Shown: piece after piece, positions 8,932-18,284 of the stretch
How positions within the stretch are numbered: position 1 is the stretch's first letter
Layout: each line of letters begins with the position of its first letter
Source: Speluncibacter jeojiensis
Lineage (GTDB): Bacteria; Actinomycetota; Actinomycetes; Mycobacteriales; Mycobacteriaceae
Assembly: GCF_029589495.1 (NCBI RefSeq)
Contig: NZ_JAAIVF010000003.1
Location: forward strand, 372,001 to 436,000
DNA: 64,000 nt
Direction of reading: 5' to 3'
The notes under the pieces: generated by a model
The model's database searches: none
Told to the model about the DNA's origin: nothing
Seen by the model: the letters and a program-made list of their open reading frames with translations, nothing else
Position numbers and translations under genes: made by a program

Positions 8932-10080
8932 TCATCGCGCGCGACGGGCGCGCACGCGGACCCATCCCTGGTCGGACCACTCGATGAGCCCCCGCATCTC
9001 GAGTCCCGGGAGGGCGGCACGGACCGCGCCCACGCCGAGCCCGGATTCCACCGACAACTGGTCCTCGTCGCGGCACCCGCGCACCGGGAGCGCCTCGTAG
9101 ACCGCGAGTTCCCCCTCGTCGAGTCCATCGGTGGGGCGGCGATGGGCGCGGTCGGCGGCGCGGACGGCACCGATCCCAGCGGCCGCGTCCAGCGGACCCG
9201 CCGCCTCGACCACGTCGGCCGCACCGGTCACCAACTGCGCCTCGCCCTCGCGGATCATCCGGTGGCAGCCGCGGGAGGTCGCCGCGGTCACCGGCCCCGG
9301 CACGGCCAGGACCGGCCGCCCGAGGGCGCGGGCCCACCGCGCGGTGTTGCGGGCGCCGCTGCGCCAGCCCGCCTCGACCACCACCGTGGCATCGGAGAGC
9401 GCCGCGACCAGGCGATTGCGCGCGAGAAAGCGGAACTTCGCCGGGATGGTGCCGGGCGGATACTCCGTGACCACCGAGCCCGACTCGGCGATGTGGCGGA
9501 GCAGACCCGCGTGGCCGGACGGATACACCCGGTCGATTCCGCAGGCCAGCACGGCGACCGTCACGCCACCGGCCGCCAGCGCCGCCCGATGTGCGGCACC
9601 GTCGATGCCGTACGCCGCACCCGAGATCACCGCCCAATCCTCGGCTGCCAGGTCGCCGGACAACTCGGTCGCGACATGCTCGCCGTAACCGCTTGCTGCG
9701 CGCGTTCCCACGATCGCGGCCGCCCGCTCGGTGACCGCGGCCAGGTCGGGATCGCCGAGCACCCACAGGGCCGTCGGCGCGGCGGTGTCGCGAGCCCGGC
9801 CGAGTTCCACGAACCGCCAGTGTGGCCATTCGGGATCTTCCCTGGTCAGCAGACGGCCACCGAGCCGGTCAAGTAGGGCCAGGTCCGCGTCGACCCGGTC
9901 GATGTGGCGTCGCCCCTCGGTGCGGCTTCGCAGCGCCTCGGGCAGGTCGGAGTGTTGGCGGACGGCCCGCGCGGCGTCGACCGGTCCGATCTGGTCGACC
10001 AGCGACAGCAGCGCGGCACACGGCCCCTCGGTCACCCGGGACAGGTAGGCCCATGCCCTGAGCTTCTCCGAATCGCTCAC
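8932..10080 (-). CDS. dprA: DNA-processing protein DprA
   Basis: DprA binds single-stranded DNA and loads RecA during uptake. The 382-residue protein has an N-terminal SAM-like region and then a Rossmann-like core. Core motifs are [51 protein letters not shown] and [23 protein letters not shown] winged-helix-like C-terminus follows ([17 protein letters not shown]). The GTG start at 10078-10080 overlaps the yifB stop in a GTGA arrangement, which implies translational coupling. The family is present in mycobacteria even where natural competence is not known. Confidence 0.95.
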   Translation of the reverse strand: MSDSEKLRAWAYLSRVTEGPCAALLSLVDQIGPVDAARAVRQHSDLPEALRSRTEGRRHIDRVDADLALLDRLGGRLLTREDPEWPHWRFVELGRARDTAAPTALWVLGDPDLAAVTERAAAIVGTRAASGYGEHVATELSGDLAAEDWAVISGAAYGIDGAAHRAALAAGGVTVAVLACGIDRVYPSGHAGLLRHIAESGSVVTEYPPGTIPAKFRFLARNRLVAALSDATVVVEAGWRSGARNTARWARALGRPVLAVPGPVTAATSRGCHRMIREGEAQLVTGAADVVEAAGPLDAAAGIGAVRAADRAHRRPTDGLDEGELAVYEALPVRGCRDEDQLSVESGLGVGAVRAALPGLEMRGLIEWSDQGWVRVRARRAR

Positions 10081-11585
10081 GCCACCACCCGATCCCGAAA
10101 GCCCAACGCCGCCTTCACATCCGTGCGGGTCGGCACCGTGTGACCGGCCAAGTCGGCGACCGTCCACGCAACGCGCAGGGTCCGGTCGGCCCCGCGCGCG
10201 GTGAGATCACCGGCCCGCAATGCTTCCTCGAGCGGGGTCAACACCGCTCGAGAGGGGCGGAAACGTTGCCGCAGCGCGGGTCCCGGAACCTCCGCGTTGG
10301 TCTGCCACCCGAACTCCCGCCAACGCTCGGTGGCGGCAGCGCGCGCGACCGCCACCCGTGCCCGCACGGCCCCGGTGTCCTCCGAGACCTCCGCGTTGAG
10401 CACGCCCGCGCGCATCGCCAGCATCCGTACCCGCAGGTCCACCCGGTCCAACAGCGGCCCCGACAACTTGCCGAGATACCGTCGCCGCACCGTGGGCGGG
10501 CAGATGCAGTCCACGTCGCGGGCCGGTGCGCACGGGCACGGGTTCGCCGCCAGCACCAGTTGGAACCGCGCCGGGTATCGGGCCACCCCGTCGCGGCGGG
10601 CGAGCCGGACCTCCCCGTCCTCGAGCGGGGTGCGCAATGCCTCGAGGACCTTGGTGCCCAGTTCCGCGCATTCGTCGAGGAACAGCACACCGCGGTGGGC
10701 CTTGCTGACCGCTCCGGGCCGGGCCATGCCACTGCCACCGCCGACCAGGGCGCTCACCGACGACGTGTGGTGCGGCGCGATGAACGGCGGCAGTGTGATC
10801 AGTGGCTGGCCCGGCGGCAACGCGCCCGCCAGCGAGTGGATGGCCGTGACCTCCAGCGCCGCCCGCTCCTCCAACGCCGGCAGCAGGCCCGGGAGTCGTT
10901 GCGCCAGCATCGTCTTGCCGACGCCGGGCGGGCCGGTGAGCATGAGGTGATGGGCACCGGCCGCCGCCACTTCGACCGCCCAACGCGCCGCAGGTTGCCC
11001 GACGACCTCGCTCAGGTTCGGGGCCGCGCCGGCGTCGGCGGCCGGGGCCGGTTCCGCCGCCCGCAGCGGCACCTCCCCGCGCAGCCACCCGAGCAGCTCC
11101 CGCAGGTCGGCCACGCCGAGCACCTCGATCCCCTCGACGAGCCCCGCCTCGCCGAGGTTCGCCTGCGGCACCACCGCCGTCGGCCATCCGGAGGCACGGG
11201 CCGCCATCACCGCCGGCAGCACGCCGCGGATCCCGCGGACCCGGCCGTCGAGCGCCAGCTCACCGAGCAGCACGCTGCTGCGCAACCGGTCGGCGGGCAC
11301 CTTCCCGTGCCCGTTGAGTACGGCCGCGGCCAACGCCAAGTCGTACACCGACCCGACCTTCGGCAGTGTCGCCGGCGACAACGCCAGCACGACCTTCGCC
11401 GACGGCCAGGACTGGCCCGAATTGGCGACCGCGGCCCGGACGCGGTCCCGCGACTCCTGCAGCGCGGTGTCCGGCAACCCGACCAGGTGCACGCCCGGCA
11501 GGCCTTGGCCGATGTCGGCCTCCACCTCGACGATCTGCCCGTCGATGCCGGTCAACGCCACCGAGTACGCCCGCCCGAGCGCCAT
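10077..11585 (-). CDS. YifB/ComM-family AAA+ ATPase (magnesium-chelatase-like)
   Basis: The 502-residue protein has an N-terminal ChlI-like domain (ALGRAYSVALTGIDGQIVEVE), then the AAA+ module and a C-terminal Mg-chelatase domain. Walker A is GPPGVGKTMLAQ, Walker B is GVLFLDECAEL, and the sensor region is LVLAANPCPC. The cysteine cluster CPCAPARDVDCICPP is typical of the family. ComM members promote branch migration of recombining DNA, which fits the place between yraN and dprA. The frame runs upstream into yraN territory, but the ATG at 11583-11585 gives the family N-terminus and overlaps the yraN stop by one base. Confidence 0.94.
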   Translation of the reverse strand: MALGRAYSVALTGIDGQIVEVEADIGQGLPGVHLVGLPDTALQESRDRVRAAVANSGQSWPSAKVVLALSPATLPKVGSVYDLALAAAVLNGHGKVPADRLRSSVLLGELALDGRVRGIRGVLPAVMAARASGWPTAVVPQANLGEAGLVEGIEVLGVADLRELLGWLRGEVPLRAAEPAPAADAGAAPNLSEVVGQPAARWAVEVAAAGAHHLMLTGPPGVGKTMLAQRLPGLLPALEERAALEVTAIHSLAGALPPGQPLITLPPFIAPHHTSSVSALVGGGSGMARPGAVSKAHRGVLFLDECAELGTKVLEALRTPLEDGEVRLARRDGVARYPARFQLVLAANPCPCAPARDVDCICPPTVRRRYLGKLSGPLLDRVDLRVRMLAMRAGVLNAEVSEDTGAVRARVAVARAAATERWREFGWQTNAEVPGPALRQRFRPSRAVLTPLEEALRAGDLTARGADRTLRVAWTVADLAGHTVPTRTDVKAALGFRDRVVA

Positions 11586-12007
11586 CACCACACCCCCTCG
11601 AGATGTTCGAGCGTGACCGGGCCACCGGGCGGAGCCAGCACCGCTACCACGTCGAAGCGGACCTGATCCCAGCCGCGGTCCTGACCGGCGAGCCAACTCG
11701 ACGCCAGCCTGCGCACCCGGCCGAGCTTGGCGGGTGTCACCGCCTCGCCCGGTGTGCCGAACCGCGTCCCCGCGCGCGTCTTGACCTCCACGAACACCAC
11801 CGTCGACTGCGTCGCCGCGATGATGTCGATCTCGCCGTGCCGGCAGCGCCAGTTGCGGGTGAGGATCCGATAGCCCTGGGCCTGCAGATAGTCCGCGGCC
11901 ACGTCCTCGCCGTGCGCGCCGAGTTCGGCACGTGGTGACCCTGCCGGCGGTTTCCCGACGGACGGTGACCCGGTGGGTCGGGGATGAGCACTCGAGGTGT
12001 TGGTCAT
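11585..12007 (-). CDS. YraN-family (UPF0102) endonuclease-fold protein
   Basis: This 140-residue protein belongs to UPF0102, a small restriction-endonuclease-fold family. The active-site pattern is visible as HGEIDIIA and FVEVKTR. The first roughly 25 residues are a polar linker. The stop codon overlaps the yifB start (TGATG), so yraN-yifB-dprA read as one coupled unit likely concerned with DNA processing. The biochemical role is not established. The ATG at 12005-12007 is the only sensible start. Confidence 0.93.
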   Translation of the reverse strand: MTNTSSAHPRPTGSPSVGKPPAGSPRAELGAHGEDVAADYLQAQGYRILTRNWRCRHGEIDIIAATQSTVVFVEVKTRAGTRFGTPGEAVTPAKLGRVRRLASSWLAGQDRGWDQVRFDVVAVLAPPGGPVTLEHLEGVW

Positions 12008-12139
12008 TCCCCCACAGTGGCGTGCGCCGGGTGGTCCGGCACCGTCCTCGCGCCGGTCTGGGGATGGCTACGACGCCTGTGCACAACCGCCGCCCGCGAC
12101 CTCATCTCGACCGGGGAGTTGTCGGACCGTTGTGGTAGG

Positions 12140-12463
12140 TCAGCCGCCGAACGGATCGCTGTCGGGAAGCCGTAGCTCCGGCTTGTCCAGCTCCTCGATG
12201 TTGACATCCTTGAAGGTGACCACACGCACGTACTTCACGAACCGGGCCGGGCGGTACATGTCCCACACCCACGCGTCGGACATCCGCAGCTCGAAGTAGA
12301 TCTCACCGTCTGCGTTGCGCGGGACCATCTCGACGGCGTTGGCCAGGTAGAACCGCCGTTCGGTCTCCACCACGTACGAGAACTGGCCGACGATGTCCCG
12401 ATACTCCCGGTACAGCGAGAGCTCCATCTCGGTTTCGTACTTCTCGAGATCCTCGGCACTCAT
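12140..12463 (-). CDS. DUF2469 conserved actinobacterial protein
   Basis: A 107-residue acidic protein that begins SAEDLEKYETEMELSLYREY and contains QFSYVVETERRFYLAN. It is the DUF2469 family, strongly conserved in actinobacteria beside rnhB (Rv2901c in M. tuberculosis). It has no membrane segment, signal peptide or catalytic motif that I can recognise, and the function is unknown. It lies 69 bp downstream of rnhB on the same strand with an AGAGGAGGAA ribosome site. The high conservation and fixed place suggest a basic role, possibly nucleic-acid linked, but that is inference. Confidence 0.9.
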   Translation of the reverse strand: MSAEDLEKYETEMELSLYREYRDIVGQFSYVVETERRFYLANAVEMVPRNADGEIYFELRMSDAWVWDMYRPARFVKYVRVVTFKDVNIEELDKPELRLPDSDPFGG

Positions 12464-12532
12464 CGACTTCGTGTTCCTCCTCTGACATGCGACGTGGCGG
12501 GCCTGCTACCGGGTGACCGGCCGACTCCTCCA

Positions 12533-13237
12533 TCATCGCGCACTTTCCACCACCGCAGGAGCAACCGGGCCGCGCCCGGCCACGTCGCCCGCCGCGGCGA
12601 GGGCCACATTGGCATACGACCACCGGTGCTCGGCACTCGGGCCGAGCCGGTGCATCGCCGCCGTGTGGGCGGCGGTGCCGTACCCCTTGTGCACGGCGAA
12701 CCCGTAACCGGGCACCTGCCCGTCCATCTCGACCATGATCCGGTCGCGGGTGACCTTGGCCAGCACACTGGCGGCCGCGATGCAGGCCGCGGTCGCATCG
12801 CCGCCGATCACCGGCAGCGACGCACTGGGCAGACCCGGCACCCGGAACCCGTCGGTCAACACATATCCGGGGCTGAGATCGAGGCCGGCCACCGCACGCC
12901 GCATGCCCTCGATGTTGGCCACGTGCACCCCGCGCAGATCCACCTCGGCGGCGGGGATCTCCACGACCGACCAGGCCTCGGCGTACCGCTGGATCAGCGG
13001 GAACAGTTCGTCACGCTTGCGCTCGGTCAGCCGTTTGGAGTCGTCGAGACCGGCCAGCCGTGGATGCACCCGCGGTCCGAGCACACAGGCGGCCACCAGC
13101 AGCGGACCCGCACACGCGCCGCGACCCGCCTCGTCGACCCCGGCGACCGGACCGAGCCCGCGCCGGTACAGCGCCGACTCCATCGCCCGCAGTCCCGCCG
13201 AACGCCGGATCACCGCACGCGGCGGCCAGCTTCCCAT
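12533..13237 (-). CDS. rnhB: Ribonuclease HII
   Basis: RNase HII removes ribonucleotides and RNA primers from DNA. The 234-residue protein shows the catalytic [15 protein letters not shown] motif (Asp-Glu), the DDSKRL stretch and the later acidic residues in [10 protein letters not shown] and [10 protein letters not shown]. An in-frame GTG lies immediately upstream of the ATG, so the start may be three bases earlier. It sits between lepB and the DUF2469 gene as in mycobacteria, 21 bp after the lepB stop. Confidence 0.95.
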   Translation of the reverse strand: MGSWPPRAVIRRSAGLRAMESALYRRGLGPVAGVDEAGRGACAGPLLVAACVLGPRVHPRLAGLDDSKRLTERKRDELFPLIQRYAEAWSVVEIPAAEVDLRGVHVANIEGMRRAVAGLDLSPGYVLTDGFRVPGLPSASLPVIGGDATAACIAAASVLAKVTRDRIMVEMDGQVPGYGFAVHKGYGTAAHTAAMHRLGPSAEHRWSYANVALAAAGDVAGRGPVAPAVVESAR

Positions 13238-13258
13238 CACGTCTCACCACCCGCGAGT

Positions 13259-14134
13259 CTAGGACTGCGGGTTCGGTGAGGAGATCGATCCCCAACGCGA
13301 CGGCGGCAGCACGATGAACCGGGCCTTGCCGATGATGTCGCTGCGCGGCACGGTGCCCTGCAGGTCGTCGCCCATGTGATAACGCGAGTCGGCAGAGTTG
13401 GTCCGGTTGTCACCCATCACCCAGTAATCGCCCTTGGGGACCGTCACCGGCCCGAAGTACGGCCCCTGACAGGGCGAGTCGGCGCCGGGCAACGGCGTTG
13501 GCGGATTCTTGCGGTAGGGCTCGTTCAGAACCTTGCCGTTCACCTTGATCCCGGCATCGCCGGGGAGGCACTGCACGGTCTGGCCACCGGTCGCGATGAT
13601 CCGCTTGACCAGGTCGTTCTCATCCGGCGGCACCAGCCCGATCACGGAGCCGATGTTCTGCAGACCACGGATGACGACATTCTTCGAGCGGTTGGACACG
13701 AACTCGTTGTCCCAGGAGGGCGGCCCCTTGAAGACGACCACGTCGCCGGGGCGGGGATCGGTGAAGCGGTAGCTCAACTTGTCGACGAGGATGCGGTCGC
13801 CGGTGCACCCCGGGCATCCGTGCAGGGTGGGCTCCATCGACTGCGACGGGATCAGGTAGACGCGCGCGATGAACGTCTGCAGCACGACCGAGAGCACGAG
13901 CGCGACCACGATGAGGATCGGGATCTCTTTCCACAGCGAACGCGACTTGCGTGCACGCCCCCCACGGCCCGACGACCCAGCCGTGTCCTGCTCGGCCTTG
14001 TCCTGCCCTGCCCTCGACGACTCGGCCCCCTCCTGCGCTGCCGTGTCCGGCGTGGGGTTCCGATCGGAGTCCGGGACCCGGACCGGCGGCGGGGTCGGGT
14101 CGGCATCGGCCGTTCCGGCTGGACCTTCTGTCAT
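13259..14134 (-). CDS. lepB: Signal peptidase I
   Basis: LepB cleaves signal peptides of exported pre-proteins at the outer face of the membrane. The domain has a single N-terminal anchor (KEIPILIVVALVLSVVLQTF), the catalytic serine in PSQSMEPTL, the catalytic lysine in VKRIIATGG and box E in GDNRTNSADSR. The frame is open to a GTG at 14293, giving 344 residues, but a strong terminator-like hairpin lies inside that extension. The ATG at 14132-14134 has GGGGAG seven bases upstream. I therefore prefer the 291-residue form, close to the mycobacterial length. Residues before the anchor are polar and Pro/Ala/Glu-rich. Confidence 0.9.
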   Translation of the reverse strand: MTEGPAGTADADPTPPPVRVPDSDRNPTPDTAAQEGAESSRAGQDKAEQDTAGSSGRGGRARKSRSLWKEIPILIVVALVLSVVLQTFIARVYLIPSQSMEPTLHGCPGCTGDRILVDKLSYRFTDPRPGDVVVFKGPPSWDNEFVSNRSKNVVIRGLQNIGSVIGLVPPDENDLVKRIIATGGQTVQCLPGDAGIKVNGKVLNEPYRKNPPTPLPGADSPCQGPYFGPVTVPKGDYWVMGDNRTNSADSRYHMGDDLQGTVPRSDIIGKARFIVLPPSRWGSISSPNPQS

Positions 14135-14240
14135 CCGGGTGCTCCCCGTCTTCGTGTCGGGCGGCTGTGAGCCGGAGGGTGTCGCTTCCGCGGGCCCGGC
14201 CCCGTCGGCGCGCCGGGTGTCATCTGGCCCTCTGTCGAGA

Positions 14241-14278
14241 GCGCCTCCGCCCGGTGGGATGTCACCGGGCGGAGGCGT
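14241..14278 (-). terminator. Terminator hairpin downstream of rplS
   Basis: GCCTCCGCCCGGTG (14243-14256) pairs perfectly with CACCGGGCGGAGGC (14263-14276) around a six-base loop, and the stem extends by one further pair plus a G-U pair. It lies 56-93 bases after the rplS stop in the direction of transcription. It is a strong candidate for ending the rplS message before lepB, although the tail is not a clean T-run. Confidence 0.65.
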
Positions 14279-14333
14279 TGTGGAATCGGTCACCAGGACA
14301 GATTAGAGGAGTGCCGGGAGTACCCGGCTGCGC

Positions 14334-14675
14334 TCAGCGCTTCTCCTTGATCTTGGCGGCCTTGCCACGCAGCTCACGCAGGTAGTACAGCTTCGCGCGG
14401 CGCACATCGCCGCGGGTCGCGACCTCGATCTTGGCCAGGTTCGGGCTGTGCACCGGGAAGGTGCGCTCGACGCCGACGCCGAACGAGACCTTGCGGACGG
14501 TGAAGGTCTCGCGCACGCCGCCGCCCTGACGGCGGATCACGACGCCCTTGAAGACCTGCACGCGCTCCTTCGAGCCTTCGATGACCTTGACGTGCACGTT
14601 CAGGGTGTCACCGGGACGGAACTCCGGAATGTCGTCGCGGAGGGACTTGGCGTCCAGGAAGTCCAAGGTGTTCAT
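14334..14675 (-). CDS. rplS: 50S ribosomal protein L19
   Basis: L19 sits at the subunit interface. The protein has 113 residues, the usual length, with the family core [35 protein letters not shown] and ERTFPVHSP and the basic C-terminus [14 protein letters not shown] start 12 bases upstream (MEQP) is possible, but its ribosome site would be too close. With AAGGA 11 bases before the second ATG I use the MNTLDFLD start. It has its own promoter-like element about 118 bases upstream and a terminator downstream, so it is probably transcribed alone. Confidence 0.96.
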   Translation of the reverse strand: MNTLDFLDAKSLRDDIPEFRPGDTLNVHVKVIEGSKERVQVFKGVVIRRQGGGVRETFTVRKVSFGVGVERTFPVHSPNLAKIEVATRGDVRRAKLYYLRELRGKAAKIKEKR

Positions 14676-14792
14676 CGGTTGTTCCATCCTTGCGTCTTCA
14701 TCGCATGAGCAGAGGACCCGAGCGGCACCGCAACCGCGATGCTCGACTGGTTCGTACTCCGAGTTAATGGGTGCGCCTGTGCAGGCAACCCG

Positions 14793-14828
14793 CCAATTGT
14801 GCCAGACCGGCAGGTCATCGAGGAAATC
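14793..14828 (-). promoter_or_regulatory. Candidate rplS promoter, same pattern as the rpsP promoter
   Basis: On the minus strand GATTTCC (14822-14828) is followed after 16 bases by CTGGCACAATTGG (14793-14805). The same arrangement, GATTTCC-N16-CTGGCAGAATGG, occurs upstream of rpsP at 21955-21989. The distance to the start codon is nearly equal (118 and 119 bases). The element is therefore likely a promoter, though the hexamers are not a textbook match. Confidence 0.55.
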
Positions 14829-14842
14829 CGCCGGTCAGCAGG

Positions 14843-15694
14843 TCATGACCGCCCACGTCCGCGCCCGCCGGACGGCGCGGGCGGCGCCGGCTGCACGGTC
14901 CTGTCGAGTTCGGCCTCGGTGGCCGCGACCGCGTGCTCAACGCTCGGCTTGCCGGCCACCAGGTCCTGGATGTAGATCTTCGTCCGGATCAGCGGGCGCC
15001 GGTACCGCCGCTCCCGGTCGAGCGCGCGGATCATCTTCTTCGGCTTGTCGCGGTATCGCCACCGTGCCCACGGCGCCCCCGGACGGCTCAGCCGCAGCGC
15101 GCCGACCAGCAGCATCGGGAAGAAGAACAGCCCGAACAGTCCCGTCCAGATCTTGCCCTTCGCGATCACCACCGCCGCGACCGCGAGGCCCAGCAGCGTC
15201 AACAGCACGAGTACCGCCCGGACCCACGGGTTCGGGTTGTCCCGGAAATCCTCCGGGTTCACTATCGCGTCCGGCCGCGCCCCGAGTAGCAGCAGCCCTG
15301 TCACCGCGACCGCCACGAACACGGCGTCCACCGACGCGCGGCCCTGCTCGGACCAGTACACGTCCTTGAGGTAGAAGATCAGCGCGAACTCGTCGAGCAC
15401 CAGCGCCGCGCCCACCCCGAAGCAGGCCGCCAGCACCGCCCCGGTCGTTGTCGTGCCGTCCTGATAGGTCGCGATCAGCGCCACCCCCGCGATGACCATC
15501 GTCACCACCCCGAAGACCACGTGGTGGATGTGCTGTCCGCCGGGGGCCACGTTGCCGGGCCACCAGCGGACCTTCGCGCGGATCATCCGGACGCTGAACC
15601 GGATGAACAGGAACGCCGCGAGGAATCCGAGAAGGAACGCCAGCAGCGGCAGACGCCCGCGCGCGATGATCTCGTCGTCGAGCCAGTGCCGCAT
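14843..15694 (-). CDS. Uncharacterised polytopic membrane protein
   Basis: A 283-residue protein with roughly six to seven hydrophobic segments. The first spans LPLLAFLLGFLAAFLFI. A conserved-looking loop reads GNVAPGGQHIHHVVFG. Charged turns follow, then a basic C-terminal cytoplasmic tail (RALDRERRYRRPL onward) ending in a Gly/Arg stretch. I do not recognise a characterised family. The histidine cluster HIHH in a membrane-adjacent loop could bind metal, but there is no further evidence. It is 18 bp downstream of tex on the same strand and may share its message. Confidence 0.8.
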   Translation of the reverse strand: MRHWLDDEIIARGRLPLLAFLLGFLAAFLFIRFSVRMIRAKVRWWPGNVAPGGQHIHHVVFGVVTMVIAGVALIATYQDGTTTTGAVLAACFGVGAALVLDEFALIFYLKDVYWSEQGRASVDAVFVAVAVTGLLLLGARPDAIVNPEDFRDNPNPWVRAVLVLLTLLGLAVAAVVIAKGKIWTGLFGLFFFPMLLVGALRLSRPGAPWARWRYRDKPKKMIRALDRERRYRRPLIRTKIYIQDLVAGKPSVEHAVAATEAELDRTVQPAPPAPSGGRGRGRS

Positions 15695-15712
15695 GCCGGT
15701 CGTCCCGCTCGC

Positions 15713-18193
15713 TCAGCGACCGAAGCCGGCCTTGCGCAGCGCGTCGGCCATCGACCCGTTCGCCGGTCGCTGCTCGCCGCGGCCGCCACCGCGCTCGTTC
15801 CCCCGCCGCTGTCCACCCTGGCGGCCGCCACCGTTCCCGCGATTGCCGCCGGCCTCGTTTCCGCCACCGTTCCCGCGGCCTCCGCTCCCGCCGGACCGGC
15901 CGCCGCCCTGACGCGCGCCGGCCGGCTTCCCGGCGCCGGGCTCGTCGTCGAGCCGCAGGCTCAGTCCGATCCGCTGGCGCTCGACGTCCACCTCGAGCAC
16001 CTTCACCCGCACGACCTCGCCGGACTTGACGACATCGTGCGGATCTTTGACGAAGTCCCGGGACATCGCCGACACGTGCACCAGGCCGTCCTGGTGCACG
16101 CCCACGTCGACAAAGGCGCCGAACGCGGCCACGTTCGTCACGACCCCCTCGAGCACCATGCCGGGCTTGAGGTGCGCGACCTTCTCGATACCGGCCGCGA
16201 AGGTGGCGGTCTTGAACTCCGGGCGCGGGTCGCGGCCGGGCTTGTCCAACTCGGCGAGGATGTCGGTGACGGTCGGCACACCGAATTTCTCGTCGGCGTA
16301 CTGCTCGGGGCGCACCGCGGTCAGCACCGCGGTGTTGCCGATCAGTTCCTTGATCCCCGTGCCCGTCTCGGACAGGATGCGCCGCACCAGCGGATAGGCC
16401 TCCGGGTGGACCGCGGAGGCGTCCAGCGGGTCGTCACCGGCGGGGATGCGCAGGAAGCCGGCGCACTGTTCGAAGGCCTTCGGACCGAGCCGCGCGACAT
16501 CCTTGAGCGCGGCGCGGGTGCGGAAGGGGCCGTTGGTGTCCCGGTGCGCGACGATCGACTCGGCGAGCGAGCCGGTGACCCCGGACACCCGGCGCAGCAG
16601 CGGCACCGAGGCGGTGTTCACGTCGACGCCGACGGCGTTGACAGCGTCCTCGACGACCGCGTCGAGCGAGCGCGCCAGCTTCGTCTCGGACACGTCGTGC
16701 TGGTACTGGCCGACGCCGATCGACTTCGGGTCGATCTTCACCAGTTCGGCCAGCGGGTCCTGCAGGCGCCGTGCGATCGACGCCGCGCCGCGCAACGACA
16801 CGTCCAGATCCGGCAGCTCCTGCGAGGCGTAGGCGGACGCCGAGTACACCGACGCACCGGCCTCGGACACCACGATCTTCGTCGGCGCCTTCGCCCCGCC
16901 CTGGCCCGCACGGGTGATGAGTTCGGTGGCCAGCGCGTCGGTCTCACGCGAGGCGGTTCCGTTGCCGATCGCGATCAGCTCGACCCCGTGTCGCTGTACC
17001 AGCGCGCCGAGCGTGGCCAGTGACTGCTCCCACTGCTGCTGGGGCTGGTGCGGATAGATCGCGGTGGTGTCGACGACCTTCCCGGTGGCGTCGACCACCG
17101 CGACCTTGACCCCGGTGCGGAAACCGGGATCAAGGCCCATGGTCGTACGGGTACCGGCCGGGGCCGCCAGCAGCAGGTCCTTGAGGTTGCTGGCGAACAC
17201 CGCGACGGCGTCCTCCTCGGCGGCCTGGCGCAGCCGCATGCGCGTGTCGATTCCCAGGCTGATCAGCAGCTTGGTGCGCCAGGCCCACCGCACCGTGTCG
17301 CGCAGCCAGCGGTCGGCGGGCCGGCCACGGTCGGCGACCCCGAACCGGGCGGCGATGCGCGTCTCGTACGTGCTGATCGCGAACGGATCCGGCACGTCCT
17401 CGAGATCGGCCGCCGCGGCGGGCTCGGGATCGAGCGTGAGGGTCAGCGCCTCCTCCTTCTCGCCGCGCAGCGCGGCGAGGATCCGATGCGAGGGCAGCGA
17501 GGTGAACGGCTCGGAGAAGTCGAAGTAGTCGGCGAACTTCGCGCCGGCGCTCTCCTTGCCCGCCCGCACGGTGGTGACCAGCCGGCCGCGCGTCCACATG
17601 GTCTCGCGCAGTTCGCCGACCAGGTCGGCGTCCTCGGCGAACCGCTCGACCAGGATCGACCGGGCCCCGTCCAGTGCGGCGGCGGCGTCGGCCACGCCCT
17701 TGTCGGCGTCCACGAACGCGGCCGCGGCCGCCTCCGGGCTGACTGTCGGATCGGCCAGCAGCCCCTCGGCCAGCGGCTCGAGCCCCGCCTCGCGGGCGAT
17801 CTGCGCCTTGGTGCGCCGCTTCGGCTTGTACGGCAGGTAGATGTCCTCGAGCCGGGCCTTCGAGTCGGCGCCCATGATCTGTGCCCGCAAGGCCGCGTCG
17901 AGCTTGCCCTGCGAATCGATCGACTCGAGGATCGCCGCACGCCGCTCGTCGAACTCGCGCAGGTACCGCAGCCGCTCCTCGAGGGTGCGCAACTGCGCGT
18001 CGTCGAGCGCGCCTGTGACCTCCTTGCGGTAGCGGGCGATGAACGGCACCGTCGACCCGCCGTCGAGCAATTCGACCGCCGAGCGCACCTGGCTCTCGCG
18101 GACACCCAGCTCGCCGGCGATCCGCGCATTCACCGACGGCCCAACGGGAATCGGCGCAGCGGAAACGGGACTGGTCACATCACTGGTCGTCAC
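15713..18193 (-). CDS. tex: Tex-family RNA-binding protein with a Gly/Arg/Asn-rich tail
   Basis: Tex is a transcription-associated factor related to eukaryotic Spt6. The 826-residue protein has the helical N-terminal region (VPFIARYRKEVTGALDD), the YqgF/RNase-H-like domain (GLDPGFRTGVKVAVVD) and helix-hairpin-helix segments (ALKDVARLGPKAFEQCAGFLRI). An S1 domain follows near residues 650-720 (GMVLEGVVTNVAAFGAFVDVG). After the S1 domain comes a low-complexity tail of about 80 residues rich in Gly, Arg, Asn and Gln, with repeated RGG-like units, ending ADALRKAGFGR. Such a tail suggests extra RNA binding. Start is GTG with AGGTGAG upstream. Confidence 0.93.
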   Translation of the reverse strand: MTTSDVTSPVSAAPIPVGPSVNARIAGELGVRESQVRSAVELLDGGSTVPFIARYRKEVTGALDDAQLRTLEERLRYLREFDERRAAILESIDSQGKLDAALRAQIMGADSKARLEDIYLPYKPKRRTKAQIAREAGLEPLAEGLLADPTVSPEAAAAAFVDADKGVADAAAALDGARSILVERFAEDADLVGELRETMWTRGRLVTTVRAGKESAGAKFADYFDFSEPFTSLPSHRILAALRGEKEEALTLTLDPEPAAAADLEDVPDPFAISTYETRIAARFGVADRGRPADRWLRDTVRWAWRTKLLISLGIDTRMRLRQAAEEDAVAVFASNLKDLLLAAPAGTRTTMGLDPGFRTGVKVAVVDATGKVVDTTAIYPHQPQQQWEQSLATLGALVQRHGVELIAIGNGTASRETDALATELITRAGQGGAKAPTKIVVSEAGASVYSASAYASQELPDLDVSLRGAASIARRLQDPLAELVKIDPKSIGVGQYQHDVSETKLARSLDAVVEDAVNAVGVDVNTASVPLLRRVSGVTGSLAESIVAHRDTNGPFRTRAALKDVARLGPKAFEQCAGFLRIPAGDDPLDASAVHPEAYPLVRRILSETGTGIKELIGNTAVLTAVRPEQYADEKFGVPTVTDILAELDKPGRDPRPEFKTATFAAGIEKVAHLKPGMVLEGVVTNVAAFGAFVDVGVHQDGLVHVSAMSRDFVKDPHDVVKSGEVVRVKVLEVDVERQRIGLSLRLDDEPGAGKPAGARQGGGRSGGSGGRGNGGGNEAGGNRGNGGGRQGGQRRGNERGGGRGEQRPANGSMADALRKAGFGR

Positions 18194-18284
18194 AGGGAGA
18201 ACTCACCTTTGATCGGGGACGGTTCGCGGACAGTCATTGTGCCCGACGAGGAGTCTGCCCCGAGGCTCCGACACAGTGGCCCGC

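Noticed and set aside
6659-9829. Continuous minus-strand frame linking xerC to sequence opposite the exporter
   Set aside because: Only the last 314 codons match XerC; the rest is low-complexity antisense of the exporter gene.
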